Positions 8,400 to 16,664 of a stretch of DNA of 64,000 nucleotides are shown here, piece by piece. The notes below the pieces were generated by a model. That model was not told the origin of the DNA and searched no databases. It saw only the letters and a list, made by a program, of their open reading frames with translations. The position numbers were made by a program, and so were the translations under genes. How positions within the stretch are numbered: position 1 is the first letter of the stretch; the number at the start of each line of letters is the position of its first letter. Source of the stretch: Chitinophaga sp. GbtcB8 (GTDB taxonomy: Bacteria; Bacteroidota; Bacteroidia; Chitinophagales; Chitinophagaceae); contig NZ_JAGXJN010000045.1 of assembly GCF_019091455.1 (NCBI RefSeq), positions 1 through 64,000 of the forward strand, in the 5' to 3' direction.

Positions 8400-9194
8400 C
8401 TATAATCTTACTTGCTTTAAAATTTCTTCGATTGGTTGTAAGTCTTCCAGTGTAGTTGCCGTACATTCTGTCACGCAAATGCCCACTACATCAAAACTTT
8501 CCTTAAGATTGTTGATAATATTTGCAACATCTTTTATTTTTAAACCGTTATCAGAAGGGAACAGTGAATGTCTGAATTCTTGGGGGTCTAAAACGTCCAG
8601 GTCAAGGTGAATGTAAATTTTATTTTTCTTACTTTGTTTAATTGTTAATTCAATAATTTCATAATCAGCAGTTGTCAAAGAAATTATTTTATTCTCCTCA
8701 ATAAAGATCTTCTCGGCTTCATCTAAATCTCTAAGTCCGACATAACATATCTGACCCGGCTGAATAAAAGAGAAAAGTTTTTGCTTAATAAGTTCATTCC
8801 CTTCATTTAATAATAACCGGAGCGGCATTCCATGAAAAGCCTGGCTTGGTGAAGTAGCGGGCGTATTTAAGTCGGCGTGTGCGTCGATATAAATAATAAA
8901 GAGATCGTTGCCATAAACTTTATTGAGATACGATATGGGGATAATTTCAATTCCGCAGTCGCCACCAATAGTAGAGATCTTCTCTAATTTACTATCACTA
9001 ATTATTTGTTTAAAACTTTCAGCCTGTTCAAGGATAGGATAGAACCCTATAATATTGTATACCGTAGTAAGTTCTTTGCCGGACAAAGGAATTGCTGTAA
9101 AGTCAGTTTTAAAATATTGAGCTAAAGTATCGGCGCCTTTTTTTAGTTCGTCTGTCAAACCTGAGCCTTGCCATTGTGGATTTATAAATATCAT
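8400..9194 (-). CDS. Ureohydrolase (arginase/agmatinase superfamily) with Cys in the GGDH motif
   Basis: The start at 9194 (MIFINPQWQG) gives 264 residues; an ATG at 9233 is less likely. Superfamily metal motifs are clear: GGDC at 77-80, DAHADLN with Asp104/His106/Asp108, and HLDLDVLDP with Asp198/Asp200/Asp203. In canonical arginases the first motif is GGDH and its His binds manganese; here that position is Cys80. A GGDC-G variant exists in a less studied branch of the family, so loss of activity cannot be assumed. Substrate (arginine, agmatine, formimidoyl-glutamate or other) is not assignable. The gene is strikingly AT-rich in wobble positions compared with the housekeeping genes to its right. 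Confidence 0.8.
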   Translation of the reverse strand: MIFINPQWQGSGLTDELKKGADTLAQYFKTDFTAIPLSGKELTTVYNIIGFYPILEQAESFKQIISDSKLEKISTIGGDCGIEIIPISYLNKVYGNDLFIIYIDAHADLNTPATSPSQAFHGMPLRLLLNEGNELIKQKLFSFIQPGQICYVGLRDLDEAEKIFIEENKIISLTTADYEIIELTIKQSKKNKIYIHLDLDVLDPQEFRHSLFPSDNGLKIKDVANIINNLKESFDVVGICVTECTATTLEDLQPIEEILKQVRL

Positions 9195-9411
9195 AATTAA
9201 TATCGTTTTGTTTCTTTTAAAAATTGCCACCAATGCCTGTATTTACGAAACTTACAGGTATTGTATTGCATGATTACAACAAAGGTAAGGTGCAGGCGGG
9301 TTCACCGGTATCCCGCAAAGCGGGTCTTTGAAAACAAAGAAAGTATAGTTGACGGAAACCTGAGCGGCTGCGCCGCCGGCTTAAGGCCGGGATGCGCTAT
9401 CCAGCCCTAAA

Positions 9412-9440
9412 TAAAAAAGCGAAGCCGTTATGACTTCGCT
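9412..9440 (-). terminator. Intrinsic terminator of the tRNA-Arg transcript
   Basis: Seven-base-pair stem AGCGAAG/CTTCGCT (9418-9424 with 9434-9440) followed on the minus strand by a run of six T. It begins four bases after the mature tRNA end. Confidence 0.8.
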
Positions 9441-9443
9441 TTG

Positions 9444-9517
9444 TGAACCGGATTGGATTCGAACCAATGGCCTGCTGCTTAGAAGGCAGCTGCTCTATCC
9501 AGCTGAGCTACCGGTCC
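9444..9517 (-). tRNA. tRNA-Arg (anticodon TCT)
   Basis: A 74-base cloverleaf on the minus strand. Acceptor stem GGACCGG/CCGGTTC with one G-T pair, D-arm GCTC/GAGC, anticodon stem GCTGC/GCAGC around loop CTTCTAA (anticodon TCT), five-base variable region, T-arm ATTGG-TTCGAAT-CCAAT and discriminator A. CCA is not encoded. It reads AGA arginine codons. It marks the right border of an AT-rich accessory stretch. Confidence 0.95.
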
Positions 9518-9631
9518 TATTTTTCACCCAAACTAAAATAAACACTATATTTATCTTTCATTTTGGGAGTGCAAATTTATATAAAATTCATCCAATAATT
9601 CAAATTTAGCCGTTTTTATAATACAATAGCC

Positions 9632-10306
9632 ATGGACGTACAAATAGAAGCCAGTTGGAAAGAAGTTTTAAAAGACGAATTTGCCAAAGCCTATTTCGGA
9701 GAGATCGTCATGTTCCTCAAACATGAAAAAGCCCTCGGCAAAACCATCTATCCCCCCGGTAATCTCATTTTCAACGCATTCAATACCACCCCTTTCGATG
9801 AAGTAAAGGTGGTAATACTGGGCCAAGATCCCTACCATGGCCCCCGCCAGGCACACGGCCTCTGCTTTTCCGTGCAGGATGGCGTACCCCCGCCCCCGTC
9901 GCTGGTCAATATCTATAAAGAAATGAAAACAGACCTGGGTCTTACGCCGCCCAGTGGTGGCAACCTCACCAAGTGGGCAGAACATGGCGTGCTGCTGCTC
10001 AACGCCTTCCTGACCGTACGGGCCGGCGAACCCGCCTCCCATAGCAAAATAGGCTGGGAAAACTTTACAGATGCTGTAATACGTAAGATATCCGATAAAA
10101 AAGAAAATGTAGTGTTCCTGCTCTGGGGTAAGTTTGCCCAGGATAAACAGGTGCTGATAGATGCTACCAAACATCATATCCTAAAAGCAGCCCACCCCTC
10201 CCCCTTTAGCGCCGACAAAGGTTTTTTCGGCTGCCGCCATTTTTCAAAGACTAATGAATTATTATCCAAAGCCGGCCTGGAACCGGTTGACTGGCGGCTG
10301 GAGTAA
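9632..10306 (+). CDS. ung: Uracil-DNA glycosylase, family 1
   Basis: Excises uracil from DNA as the first step of base-excision repair in the cytoplasm. The 224-residue length is typical. The water-activating motif GQDPYHG is at 64-70 with catalytic Asp66, the uracil-binding region LLLNAFLTVR at 121-130, and the DNA-intercalation/catalytic motif HPSPFSADKGFFG starting at His188. All key residues are present. Start is the ATG at 9632, with no competing upstream start. It is monocistronic between the divergent tRNA-Arg and plsC. Confidence 0.97.
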   Translation: MDVQIEASWKEVLKDEFAKAYFGEIVMFLKHEKALGKTIYPPGNLIFNAFNTTPFDEVKVVILGQDPYHGPRQAHGLCFSVQDGVPPPPSLVNIYKEMKTDLGLTPPSGGNLTKWAEHGVLLLNAFLTVRAGEPASHSKIGWENFTDAVIRKISDKKENVVFLLWGKFAQDKQVLIDATKHHILKAAHPSPFSADKGFFGCRHFSKTNELLSKAGLEPVDWRLE

Positions 10307-10453
10307 TGCCACTTCATATGGATTGAAACCGTCAACCAGATGCCTGAGCAGGCACATTTTCGTGTTGATATATTAATTAAATTTATCCCGTAATATGAAA
10401 AATAAACGGCATTAAAAGCCGTGGTTCTGTGAAATACTGACTGTCAATTGTTT

Positions 10454-11200
10454 ATGAGCAGGTTAAAGAATATTCTTGGCCGGTTATACGCTATTTATGG
10501 ATCATTGGTATTCGCTGCCAACATCATCGTGATGTTCCTGCCAATGTGGGTGATCTCCCGGCTGCCGGAGCCCAAAAGAACACGCCGTTTTTTTCCACTG
10601 ATGCGTGGATGGATGAAAGTATTTATGCCCATGCTTTTTTGTCCCGTAAGAAGAAAAGGGCTGGAAAATTTTGAACCCGGCGTTACCTATGTAGTAGTAT
10701 GTAATCACAACTCTTTAATGGATGTACCGGTTACCACGCCCGGTGTGCCCGGTTACCATAAAACCCTGGCCAAAATAGAAATGGCCAGCACGCCCCTGTT
10801 TGGTATTATGTATAAAATAGGCAGTGTGCTGGTAGATCGTAAAGACGAAGACAGCCGCCACCGCAGCTATGAGGAAATGAAAGAAGTGCTCAGCAAGGGC
10901 ATGCACATGACCCTATACCCGGAAGGTACCCGCAACAAAACAAATGATCCGCTGAAATCTTTTTACGATGGTGCTTTTGCGCTGGCTATAGATACGCAGC
11001 ACTCCATTATGCCGGCTGTATTATTCAATACACGTAAGATCCTTCCGCCGGACCGCATCTTTTACGCGCTGCCGCATAGGGTAGATTTTCACTTTCTGCC
11101 GCCCATCCCCACAAAAGGATTAACCAAAGATGACCTGCCGGCATTAAAAGAAAAGGTATTTAAAATAATGTGGGATTATATTGAAAATTACAGATCATAG
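10454..11200 (+). CDS. plsC: 1-acyl-sn-glycerol-3-phosphate acyltransferase (PlsC family)
   Basis: Transfers an acyl chain to lysophosphatidic acid to give phosphatidic acid at the inner membrane. Using the ATG at 10454 the protein is 248 residues. An N-terminal hydrophobic segment (residues 11-35) anchors it. The HX4D catalytic motif is NHNSLMD (His85, Asp90), the substrate-binding motif is YPEGTRNKT with EGTR at 157-160, and the hydrophobic IMPAV motif follows near 180. The last 13 bases overlap the end of the convergent lptD gene, so the two 3' ends share sequence. PlsC paralogues may also act in ornithine-lipid synthesis, which cannot be excluded. Confidence 0.92.
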   Translation: MSRLKNILGRLYAIYGSLVFAANIIVMFLPMWVISRLPEPKRTRRFFPLMRGWMKVFMPMLFCPVRRKGLENFEPGVTYVVVCNHNSLMDVPVTTPGVPGYHKTLAKIEMASTPLFGIMYKIGSVLVDRKDEDSRHRSYEEMKEVLSKGMHMTLYPEGTRNKTNDPLKSFYDGAFALAIDTQHSIMPAVLFNTRKILPPDRIFYALPHRVDFHFLPPIPTKGLTKDDLPALKEKVFKIMWDYIENYRS

Positions 11201-13962
11201 AACTGCCGCGTTCGATTTATGCGCAGATCACGCAGCAGCCCGGATTTGGGGCTAATGGTAATACTGAACTGCCGGTACGTACCAAAGGGTATCAGGTTAA
11301 TAGACATTTGCCAGCAGTGCAGATCGCGGGAAATATACATATTCGTATAGGCAATCTCGTGATTAATGAAATCATAACCGCTGTTCAGGCCTATCTTCCA
11401 CTTGGGCGTTAAGCTGAAATCGCCGTTAAAGTTCACATACTGGTTAAAATTCACCACCACCCCGCCGGAATCCGGTATAATAGATTTACTGTAGGTTAAG
11501 CTGTAAGAGAGATCAATACGCCAGGGAATATCAAAGTCCACATACTCGCCCGGGTTGTTACGCACCATCTGCATTTGCCGTTGCTGCGCCTGCATAGCAG
11601 CATCGCCGGTTTGCTCATTCTCAAGATCTTCCTTCTGCTTTTCCTTATCCTTGCTTTTTTTATCGGCCGACTGGAAGGAGGTGCTCATGGTAATATTCGC
11701 ATTCGTTAAGCGGCCCAGGCTCAGCTTACCTGCCTGCCATACGTACTGGTCCAGCCGGTGCCCCCGCTTGTCTACAACATAGGGATCAATATTACCACTG
11801 GCAGAGATGTTCAGCTTCTCAAACAGGTTGGTACGCGCATAAATGCTAAAGGTGCTCAGCTTAAAGGAATCTGCTATCAGGTTATAGCTGCCGTTAATAC
11901 CAAAACCATCCAGCAGCTTAATTTTCTTTTCTTTATTGGCAGAGGTATCCTTCTTGGAGGCCACCTTCATTTCAAGGTTGTTATCCAAACCAAACGATAT
12001 TAACCCGGCCCTCCCTTCGCCAGGCACGCCCACTACAGATCCGTCAAAATAAGATACACGGCTTACATCCTCCGGCTGAAAACCATAACGCAGGGAATCA
12101 TATGCGCTGCGGGCCAGGTTAGGCTGGTAGCTTAAGCTCATGGTGGGGCGCATCACGTGGCGGATGGCCTTTATCTTGGAGCCCTTTTTAAACACATACA
12201 TCCCGTACACTGCAGTAGATAATGATACGCTTGCGCTGGCCTGCCGGGCAGCAAAAAAGCCCGTCTGGTAAGTGGTATCTATACCGCCCAGGGTATCGGT
12301 AGCCGGGTTAAACCGCCTTGGGTTCCAGCTACGGATCATTTTACGGGTGTACCAGTATTCTGAATAGTTAATGCCGGGCGATAAGGTGAACGTACCTACC
12401 GGTATGGAAAAAGAGATGGGTACCGTATGCTGCATACCTGTTTGCAAACGGTCAAACATTTCCTTTTTCAGGAACATAGTATCCTTGAAATTCACACTGT
12501 TACGCAGCACCGTGCTGTAGGAAACCCCTATTTTCTGGTACCACTTGGGCGTACCTACCAACTCCTTAGGTTGAAAAGGATAAATGGTATTTACGTTAAA
12601 AGAGGCGTCCGGGAAAGAGATGAAGATATCCTTGGTGGATAGATTCTGCTGGTGGTTCAAACTCATGGTAAAGTTATAGGGTTTGCCCTGCCAGGTTTTT
12701 GAAAAGCTGATGGACGATCCTATGTTGTTATTTACCCTGGTATAATAGTCAAATACATTGTACTGGTTGTAGGAGGAGGTACCAAAGTTTACGTTGGCGC
12801 CAAAGTTCACCCCTGGCCGGGCCTTGCTGTCCATGCTGTGGTTCCAGGTTACCCGGAAGTCACGGGAACGGGTAAACTCTGATTTCACGGCAGGGTCGCC
12901 AAAACGCGTGGTGGCAAAGCTCAGGTTCAAACCACCATTATAGCGGTACCGTACGCGGTAGGTAGGGCTGGCCGTTAAGCTCCAGCTGCCGTAGGAATAT
13001 ACATCACCGCGCATGGTCAGGTCAAAATACTCCCCCAGGCCCAGGTAATAACCACCGTTTTCCAGGCCTACGCCTTTCTGCGCATTCACTACATATTGCG
13101 GCGGTAAGATGCCGGAACGCTGCCCTTGTGTGATGGGGAAAATAGCAAACGGTATAAATAAAGGTGTGGGCACCCCTTCTATTTCCAGGTTAGCCGGGCC
13201 GGATATAACCAGTTTGTCCGGTATTACCTTTATCTTGCGGGCGCGGAACTGGAAGTGGGGGGTATCCAGGTTACAGGTGGTATAACCATTCTTCCAGCCG
13301 AAAATGCTGTTATCCGCCTCCCTTTTGGTTTGCTGGCTGTGAATAAAGCCCTCGCCATACTGGGATCGGGTATGATAAATTTTAGCTCTTTGCGTATTGA
13401 AGTTGTAGCGTAAGGTGTCGGAATCAAAATTCTGCTCGCCGTCTTTCAGCACCGGCCGGCCATAGGCCTTACCGCTGGTATCCTGTGCGGTGGTGGCTTC
13501 CAGCACACCGGTAGCCTGGCTAAAGTTCATCCGTTCTGCTGTCAGGTCCACAGTTTTGTACTTGGTGTTGGCCGTACCGTATAAATAAAAGCGTTTGGCG
13601 GGTACCATCAGTACAATGGAGTCCTTAGCCTTATAGTTCACCGGGGCATCCAGGCTGTCTTTGGACAGTTTGGGCATATACAGGGTGTCTACCACGGTAG
13701 TGTCAGTAGCGGTGCTATCAGTAAGCCGTGGTATGGTATCCCGGCCGGTACGGGCGGTATCCTTTATCCTGGGCCTGGAAAGCGGCACTGTATCTGACTT
13801 TACTGGCACGGTATCTGTGAAATTTTTGTTAAAATTCACACTTCTGTGTGGCCCGGCCCAGGCAAATGCATCTATAATAAGGATAAAAGCAAAGATGGCA
13901 CCTGCCACGAACAGGTACTGTCTGAAAAACTTTTTATAATTATTTTTGTAGTCAGGGATCAT
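11188..13962 (-). CDS. lptD: LPS-assembly outer-membrane protein LptD (Bacteroidota type)
   Basis: Outer-membrane translocon that inserts lipopolysaccharide into the outer leaflet. 924 residues: N-terminal membrane segment (residues 16-35, FVAGAIFAFILIIDAFAWA), a Thr/Asp-rich linker, an OstA-like beta-jellyroll (about 125-310: KTVDLTAERMNFSQATG, SDTLRYNFNTQRAKI) and a C-terminal barrel of about 600 residues, with the family segment PLFIPFAIFPITQGQRSGILPP near 265-285. A Lys/Glu-rich insertion (KDKEKQKEDLENEQ) near residue 785 lies in a loop. It is divergent from the amidase/mlaD/ostA-like genes, so one 267-bp region serves both sides of an envelope cluster. A TAGGTTTG -7 element lies 15-22 bp upstream. 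Confidence 0.92.
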   Translation of the reverse strand: MIPDYKNNYKKFFRQYLFVAGAIFAFILIIDAFAWAGPHRSVNFNKNFTDTVPVKSDTVPLSRPRIKDTARTGRDTIPRLTDSTATDTTVVDTLYMPKLSKDSLDAPVNYKAKDSIVLMVPAKRFYLYGTANTKYKTVDLTAERMNFSQATGVLEATTAQDTSGKAYGRPVLKDGEQNFDSDTLRYNFNTQRAKIYHTRSQYGEGFIHSQQTKREADNSIFGWKNGYTTCNLDTPHFQFRARKIKVIPDKLVISGPANLEIEGVPTPLFIPFAIFPITQGQRSGILPPQYVVNAQKGVGLENGGYYLGLGEYFDLTMRGDVYSYGSWSLTASPTYRVRYRYNGGLNLSFATTRFGDPAVKSEFTRSRDFRVTWNHSMDSKARPGVNFGANVNFGTSSYNQYNVFDYYTRVNNNIGSSISFSKTWQGKPYNFTMSLNHQQNLSTKDIFISFPDASFNVNTIYPFQPKELVGTPKWYQKIGVSYSTVLRNSVNFKDTMFLKKEMFDRLQTGMQHTVPISFSIPVGTFTLSPGINYSEYWYTRKMIRSWNPRRFNPATDTLGGIDTTYQTGFFAARQASASVSLSTAVYGMYVFKKGSKIKAIRHVMRPTMSLSYQPNLARSAYDSLRYGFQPEDVSRVSYFDGSVVGVPGEGRAGLISFGLDNNLEMKVASKKDTSANKEKKIKLLDGFGINGSYNLIADSFKLSTFSIYARTNLFEKLNISASGNIDPYVVDKRGHRLDQYVWQAGKLSLGRLTNANITMSTSFQSADKKSKDKEKQKEDLENEQTGDAAMQAQQRQMQMVRNNPGEYVDFDIPWRIDLSYSLTYSKSIIPDSGGVVVNFNQYVNFNGDFSLTPKWKIGLNSGYDFINHEIAYTNMYISRDLHCWQMSINLIPFGTYRQFSITISPKSGLLRDLRINRTRQFYDL

Positions 13963-13976
13963 GTGTCAAGCGGGCA

Positions 13977-13984
13977 CAAACCTA
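13977..13984 (-). promoter_or_regulatory. Putative -7 element for lptD
   Basis: TAGGTTTG on the minus strand matches the Bacteroidota TAnnTTTG consensus and lies 15 bp from the lptD ATG. No convincing -33 TTTG at the right distance, so moderate confidence only. Confidence 0.45.
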
Positions 13985-14081
13985 CATGTTTTTATACAAA
14001 TTATTATCATTCGTAAAACGAAAAAGAACGCCTGGGGATACACTGGTTTTCTACAATTATAAAAGTATTAACGATTCAGGA

Positions 14082-14202
14082 TGAATTACCAAATTATGAA
14101 TTATCAATTACGCATTACTAATTACTAATTAAAGGCAGCGGAGATCATGCCATCCCCTCTACCCAATTTGTAATTCGTAATTCCGTGAATTCGTAATTAA
14201 AC
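14082..14202. repeat. Intergenic hairpin built from AATTAC/GTAATT words
   Basis: The left part (14082-14132) repeats the words AATTAC and ATTACTAATTAC; the right part (14163-14202) repeats GTAATTCGTAATTCC, the reverse-complementary word. The arms pair imperfectly around a loop of about 30 bases. It occupies the gap between lptD and the divergent amidase gene. Confidence 0.6.
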
Positions 14203-14229
14203 TAACTAACGCCCATTAAACTTTGAAAC

Positions 14230-15501
14230 ATGCGCTGGAACCGATTTTGGATCTTAGGATGCGGAACGCTATTTATCTTTACCTTATTTATCCGGGCTAC
14301 GGACAAGCCTTTTAAAAGAAAGCAGGACAAACCTCTCCGTACCATTGTAATTGATGCAGGCCATGGCGGGCAGGATATTGGCGCCCGCGGCAGCTACTCC
14401 ACCGAAAAAGAAGTAACCCTGGATGTTGCTTTAAAGCTGGGAAAGATCATAGAAGAGAATATGCCGGATGTAAAGGTGGTGTATACACGTAAAGTGGACC
14501 GCTTTGATGATCCCCGCCGCAAAGCAGAAATTGCTAATGATGCCCGGGGCGATCTTTTTATATCCATTCACTGTAACTCTGCCCCTAAAAGCCGCCATGT
14601 AACCGGGTACAAAACCGTGTACCGTAAAAGGGGAAAACGGAAAGTAGCCGTAAGGCAGCCTATTTATGCATACTCTCCCAGCCAGGCACAGGGTACGGAA
14701 ACATATGTATGGGCTACCAGTAAGAACAACGCCAAAATGGAATCCCTGAAAACCAGCTCTGTAATGGTGCTGGACGGCAACTCTGAAGAAGCCAAGGAAG
14801 TAATGGACGCTGCTGACCCGGAGACCTTTATTATGCTCAATACCCTGCGTAATGCCTTTTTTGATCAGAGCCTGCGCTTATCTACCATGGTGGAAGACGA
14901 ATTTACCAAAGTAGGCCGCATCAGCCGGGGCGCCCGCCAGCGTAATGAAAAAGGCATCTGGGTGCTGCAGGCAACTGCTATGCCCAGTGTGCTGGTGGAG
15001 TTAGGCTTTATCAGCAACCCGGATGAGGAAGAATACCTGAACTCAGCCAACGGGCAGCAGGAAACCGCCCAGTGCATCTTTAAAGCCGTAAAACGTTATA
15101 AAGAAGAGCTGGAACGCTTTGGTAACTTTAAAGAGGAAGCCGCACCACCGCCGCAACCGGTAGTACCGCAGCCCGTAGTACAGCCGGTGATTGAAACCGG
15201 TTACAAACAACCCAGGAAAACATCTGCCACTGCTGCCTCCTCCTCCGTTATGTATAAGGTACAGCTGCTGGTAAGCGATAAAAATTATTCTGCCAAGTCC
15301 CCCATTTTCAAAAAGATGGGGGGCCCAATACAACAGGAGAAGGTGATCATTAACCGGAAAAAATTTAACAAATATATATGGGGCAGCTTCCGAACGGAAC
15401 CGGAGGCCGGGGCTGCCTTGCGAAAGGCCAAGCGGATGGGCTTTAAAGATGCGTTCATCGTCCCATACAAGAATGGCCTGAAGTTAGAAGCACAGATGTA
15501 A
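14230..15501 (+). CDS. N-acetylmuramoyl-L-alanine amidase with SPOR domain
   Basis: Zinc amidase cleaving the amide bond between MurNAc and the stem peptide, acting in septal peptidoglycan splitting or remodelling. 423 residues: membrane anchor or signal (residues 7-22), Amidase_3 domain from about 37 to 290, and a SPOR domain at about 340-420 that binds denuded glycan at division sites. Zinc ligands are visible: His45 in DAGHGG, Glu59 in the STEKEV region, His114 in SIHCNSAP, and the catalytic Glu in SVLVELGFISNP. A Pro/Gln/Val-rich linker separates the domains. A TTTG lies four bases before the ATG, hinting at a very short leader. First gene of a plus-strand envelope run with mlaD and the ostA-like gene. 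Confidence 0.94.
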   Translation: MRWNRFWILGCGTLFIFTLFIRATDKPFKRKQDKPLRTIVIDAGHGGQDIGARGSYSTEKEVTLDVALKLGKIIEENMPDVKVVYTRKVDRFDDPRRKAEIANDARGDLFISIHCNSAPKSRHVTGYKTVYRKRGKRKVAVRQPIYAYSPSQAQGTETYVWATSKNNAKMESLKTSSVMVLDGNSEEAKEVMDAADPETFIMLNTLRNAFFDQSLRLSTMVEDEFTKVGRISRGARQRNEKGIWVLQATAMPSVLVELGFISNPDEEEYLNSANGQQETAQCIFKAVKRYKEELERFGNFKEEAAPPPQPVVPQPVVQPVIETGYKQPRKTSATAASSSVMYKVQLLVSDKNYSAKSPIFKKMGGPIQQEKVIINRKKFNKYIWGSFRTEPEAGAALRKAKRMGFKDAFIVPYKNGLKLEAQM

Positions 15502-15610
15502 TGTAATCCCCGACCAGCAAGCACCCCAAGTAATAATTACCCCTATCCTTTTTACCCTATCACCTGATCCTTACTAAATTATAACTGACCGCCGGAGCTA
15601 AAAATTGGAA

Positions 15611-15645
15611 TTTGGTACCGGGAGTTGGATTTTCGATTACTTTTG
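15611..15645 (+). promoter_or_regulatory. Promoter of mlaD
   Basis: TTTG at 15611-15614, a 23-bp spacer, and TACTTTTG at 15638-15645 match the Bacteroidota -33/-7 pattern. The -7 element ends 20 bp before the mlaD ATG, so mlaD has its own start site although it follows the amidase gene. Confidence 0.6.
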
Positions 15646-15665
15646 CAGCAACGTATACGTATCTC

Positions 15666-16664
15666 ATGATAAAAGTATCTAATGAAACCAAAGTGGGAGT
15701 GCTAACTGTAGTCGCTATTGTCCTGCTGGTATTAGGCTTTAATTTATTGAAAGGAAAAAGCCTCTTTTCATCCGATAAAACTATTTACGCTGTATACAAA
15801 CAGGTAAATGGTTTACAACCCTCTAACTTTGTGCAGGTCAACGGTTTGAAGGTGGGAAGCGTATCAGACCTTAACATCATGGATAACAATGCCGGCCGCA
15901 TCCTGGTAACCCTGCGTATCACAAAAGATGTGGAAATACCGCGTAACTCCGTGGCCCGCATTACCGGCGACCTGTTAGGCACTAAAGCAGTACAGATCGA
16001 CTTTGGTAACGCCAACGATTATCTGAAATCCGGCGATACCATTTATGCCGCTGTAGATGGTTCCATTACAGATGCGCTTAAAGAGCAGCTGAACCCCCTG
16101 GTTAAAAAGCTGGAAACCACCCTCTCCGCAGTAGATTCCGTATTACTAACGGTGAACGCTATATTTGATACTACCACAGAAGGCAATCTTCGTGTAGCCG
16201 TGGCCCATCTGAAAAATACCATGGGTAATTTTTCTGCCACCTCCAGCTCTCTGAATCGTATGATGGATCCTGAAAAGGGCAACGTACAGGCAACCTTTAA
16301 TAACCTGGCCGCTATTTCAGAGAATCTGAAAAATAATAATGATAAGATAACCGGCATTCTTACCAATGCTGAAAAAGCCACCGGTACCCTGGCCAACGGG
16401 CAGCTGGATTCTTCCCTGCAGGACCTGCAGCATACCGTGGCCAACCTGAACCAGATGACCAGCAAGCTTAATAGCAATGATGGTTCCCTGGGTCTGCTGA
16501 TGAATGATAAAAAGGTGTACAACAACCTGCAAACCTCCCTGGGCAGCCTGAATAAGCTGCTGGAAGATCTGCGTGTGAACCCGAAACGGTATGTACACTT
16601 CTCGCTGTTTGGCAAAAAAGATAAAGTAAAGCCCCTCCCTTCTGATACGGTAACGGCTCAATGA
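15666..16664 (+). CDS. MlaD-family protein (MCE domain)
   Basis: Periplasmic, inner-membrane-anchored lipid-binding subunit of an Mla-type phospholipid transporter. The ATG at 15666 gives 332 residues; the longer in-frame form from 15612 spans the promoter and is rejected. Layout: single TM helix at residues 8-27 (VGVLTVVAIVLLVLGFNLLKG), the MCE beta-barrel domain at about 38-120 (VNGLQPSNFVQVNGLKVGSV, RITGDLLGTKAVQIDFGN), and a long helical tail (about 135-315) with Asn/Leu-rich coiled coil. The stop TGA overlaps the next ATG in ATGA, so translation of the ostA-like gene is probably coupled. ATPase and permease partners are not in the window. Confidence 0.92.
   Translation: MIKVSNETKVGVLTVVAIVLLVLGFNLLKGKSLFSSDKTIYAVYKQVNGLQPSNFVQVNGLKVGSVSDLNIMDNNAGRILVTLRITKDVEIPRNSVARITGDLLGTKAVQIDFGNANDYLKSGDTIYAAVDGSITDALKEQLNPLVKKLETTLSAVDSVLLTVNAIFDTTTEGNLRVAVAHLKNTMGNFSATSSSLNRMMDPEKGNVQATFNNLAAISENLKNNNDKITGILTNAEKATGTLANGQLDSSLQDLQHTVANLNQMTSKLNSNDGSLGLLMNDKKVYNNLQTSLGSLNKLLEDLRVNPKRYVHFSLFGKKDKVKPLPSDTVTAQ

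Noticed and set aside
9444..9517. Attachment site at tRNA-Arg
   Set aside because: No second copy of the tRNA 3' end and no integrase found in the window.
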